Source of the DNA: Bursaphelenchus xylophilus
Taxonomy: Eukaryota; Nematoda; Chromadorea; Rhabditida; Aphelenchoididae
Direction of reading: 5' to 3'
DNA length: 64,000 bases
Assembly: GCA_904066235.2 (NCBI GenBank)
Contig: CAJFCV020000001.1
Span: 8,308,001 to 8,372,000 of the forward strand
Program-made: the position numbers and the translations under genes
Part shown: piece after piece, positions 62,408-64,000 of the stretch
Layout: each line of letters begins with the position of its first letter
Numbering within the stretch: the stretch's first letter is position 1
Notes under the pieces: model-generated
What the model was told of the DNA's origin: nothing
Seen by the model: the letters and a program-made list of their open reading frames with translations, nothing else
Database searches by the model: none

Positions 62408-64000
62408 ATGTCCGAAAATGTGGAGTCGTTTGAGCCCAAAACACTTCAATTCATATGCACCCAGACTGATTTCTTTCTGAAAGGCATCAGAAGTGTGTTA
62501 AAATGTAACAGATCATCTGGAAAATTATGTTTGGCGTCACATTCAGGTATTTTTTTAAGTACAATGGTTCAGTGTTGAGGGTTTTTCTAAACGAAAGCTT
62601 GGCAATAAATTGAAATTTTCTGTTTTAGAGCTAGCGGATGTGGATTCTTTGAATGTGCTGGGAACATTCTGTGGGTTCTTTGGTCGTCTGGAGTGTGATG
62701 ATGGATCCTATCTGCTGCTGATATCACAATCGTCAAAAATTGGACATGTTGGCCCATCTGAATCTCCTGTTTTTCGGATAGATCGACTGGTTGCGATCCC
62801 CATTGTTGATGATGGGTCGTTATCTCCGGCGTGCCTTGAAAATGATACAGGATTTGATCGTTTAAAGAACCAGCAGAAGAGGTTGTTTAAGTTTGTGACC
62901 AGGAACAGCACCAGCAGTCGGCTGATTGATGAAGTTCTCAAGCTTGTCAATGTCTCGGCCAGTTTCTATTACACTGAAGAACACGATCTTACTTTGAGGA
63001 CTCAAAGGTATTATTAGTCTTACGATAATTCATTGTTTTAGACATTCCAAGAATCCGTTGGATTCTGCAAACGAATTTTTTTGGAATCGAAATCTTCTGA
63101 GCGATTTCTTCGATGAAAATGGGAAACAACTCGGAAAAACCGAGGAATGGTAGGTGAATTTACTTCTTGTTATTGAGTTTTAGGGTCCTTCGGATAATCC
63201 ATGGCTATTTCGAGCAGAAGTTTTTGTCTTATGAGACGGAATCCCAACTAAGATTGACTTTAATCTCGAGGAGATCTGTGAACCGAGCAGGCTGCAGATA
63301 TCTGCGGAGAGGAGTGGACGGTGAGGGAAATGTGGCCAATTTTGTGGAAACAGAAATGATGCTCAATATATTCGGACATACGTTGTCCTTTGTTCAGGTG
63401 TTTTTTCGTATTTAATTTTTTAAATATTGTTTTAGATACGTGGTTCGATCCCAATTTATTGGAGTCAAAGAGGGTATAGGTATCGTCCGCCATTGTCCAT
63501 CGAAAAGAGCTTGGCAGAATCTTTGCCTGCTTGTGAGAAGCATTTTAACTACCTAAAGAAAGCGTACGGAACTCCAATTAGTCTGATTAATCTCGTTGAT
63601 CACACGGGCCGAGAGTTTGCGTTGGGGGAGTCGTTTCTTCAGCACATACTTGAGTTGAACGATGCGGATATTCGATATTTTTCATTTGATTTCCATGATC
63701 ATTGCCGGGCTCTAAAATTTGACAATGTAAGTTCAGTTAATTTATTTTTATGTTGTTTTAGATATCAGTTTTGCTAAATGCGTTGGAGCCGTCATTGTCA
63801 TTGACAGGATTTTGTTGGATCGATAAATCTGGACAAATGGTTAGAGAGCAGAAAGGAGTAATTAGAACGAACTGTGTTGATTGTTTAGACAGAACTAACG
63901 TTGTCCAAGTAAGTTATTCTTTATATATTTCCATTTATTTTTAGAGTGCTATATCCCAAAGTGTAGTTGCCTGTCAGGCTTTGAAGTTGGGCCTGATCGA
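62408..64000 (+). CDS. Sac-domain phosphoinositide phosphatase (3' partial)
   Basis: Exons 62408-62546, 62629-63007, 63042-63149, 63184-63397, 63436-63726, 63762-63908 and 63945 to the window edge join in phase. The Sac domain is unambiguous: [83 protein letters not shown] and the catalytic CX5R in [12 protein letters not shown]. It dephosphorylates inositol lipids on internal membranes. The order of features fits synaptojanin (UNC-26), Sac1 and Sac2/INPP5F. '[10 protein letters not shown]' resembles Sac1/Sac2, while 'RTNC' and the [10 protein letters not shown] stretch resemble synaptojanin. The missing 3' end would settle it through a 5-phosphatase domain or a transmembrane tail. Confidence 0.88.

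Overview
This is a eukaryotic, almost certainly nematode, window. Nearly every recognisable gene has its closest counterpart in the Caenorhabditis elegans set (unc-87, rab-10, npp-1, xrn-2, rig-5, icd-2, wwp-1, mccc-2). Genes are densely packed on both strands, coding exons are short, and introns are mostly 34-70 nt and end in TTTCAG or TTTTAG. The frequent TTTTAG acceptors argue against Caenorhabditis itself. Several same-strand neighbours only 75-150 bp apart look like operons. All exon joins listed were chosen by hand and checked for reading phase; none has transcript support here.

Layout. 0.5-1.7 kb (+): CREB3-type membrane bZIP factor, 5' end missing. 2.4-3.4 kb (-): trypsin-like protease with a one-base frameshift. 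4.2-7.0 kb (-): F-box/beta-propeller protein and a small membrane protein. 7.5-9.2 kb (+): UBE3D-like protein. 9.3-13.8 kb (-): mccc-2, RNase P RPP21 and Nup54 (npp-1). 15.3-16.2 kb (+): TFIIIB subunit Bdp1, then a small AT-hook protein (-). 16.7-21.3 kb (+): xrn-2. 21.7-24.0 kb (-): rig-5-like Ig protein. 24-29 kb: gene-poor repeats. 29.0-30.3 kb (-): phosphoserine aminotransferase. 31.3-33.4 kb (+): Rad21 kleisin. 33.5-34.75 kb: decayed mariner. 35.0-35.4 kb (+): small secreted protein. 35.7-40.4 kb (-): two tandem calponin-like-repeat genes, the upstream one unc-87. 41-43.5 kb (-): three genes (multipass membrane, small protein, four-TM protein). 43.6-45.7 kb (+): tandem pair of mitochondrial C6orf136/DUF2358-type genes. 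47.2-48.0 kb (+): rab-10. 49.2-54.8 kb: nested giant inverted repeats beside or inside the PFKFB gene. 55-57.8 kb (-): PFKFB. 57.8-58.7 kb (-): a 35-codon ORF and NAC-alpha (icd-2). 59.3-61.8 kb (-): wwp-1. 62.4 kb to the edge (+): Sac-domain phosphoinositide phosphatase.

The genes are ordinary housekeeping, muscle and neuronal functions with no shared pathway. The unusual content is structural. At least fifteen inverted-repeat or TIR elements sit in introns and intergenic gaps. Some have arms built from 14-15 bp minisatellites, one large palindrome has been invaded by a TIR element carrying a tRNA-like Pol III promoter, and three introns appear to use GC donors.
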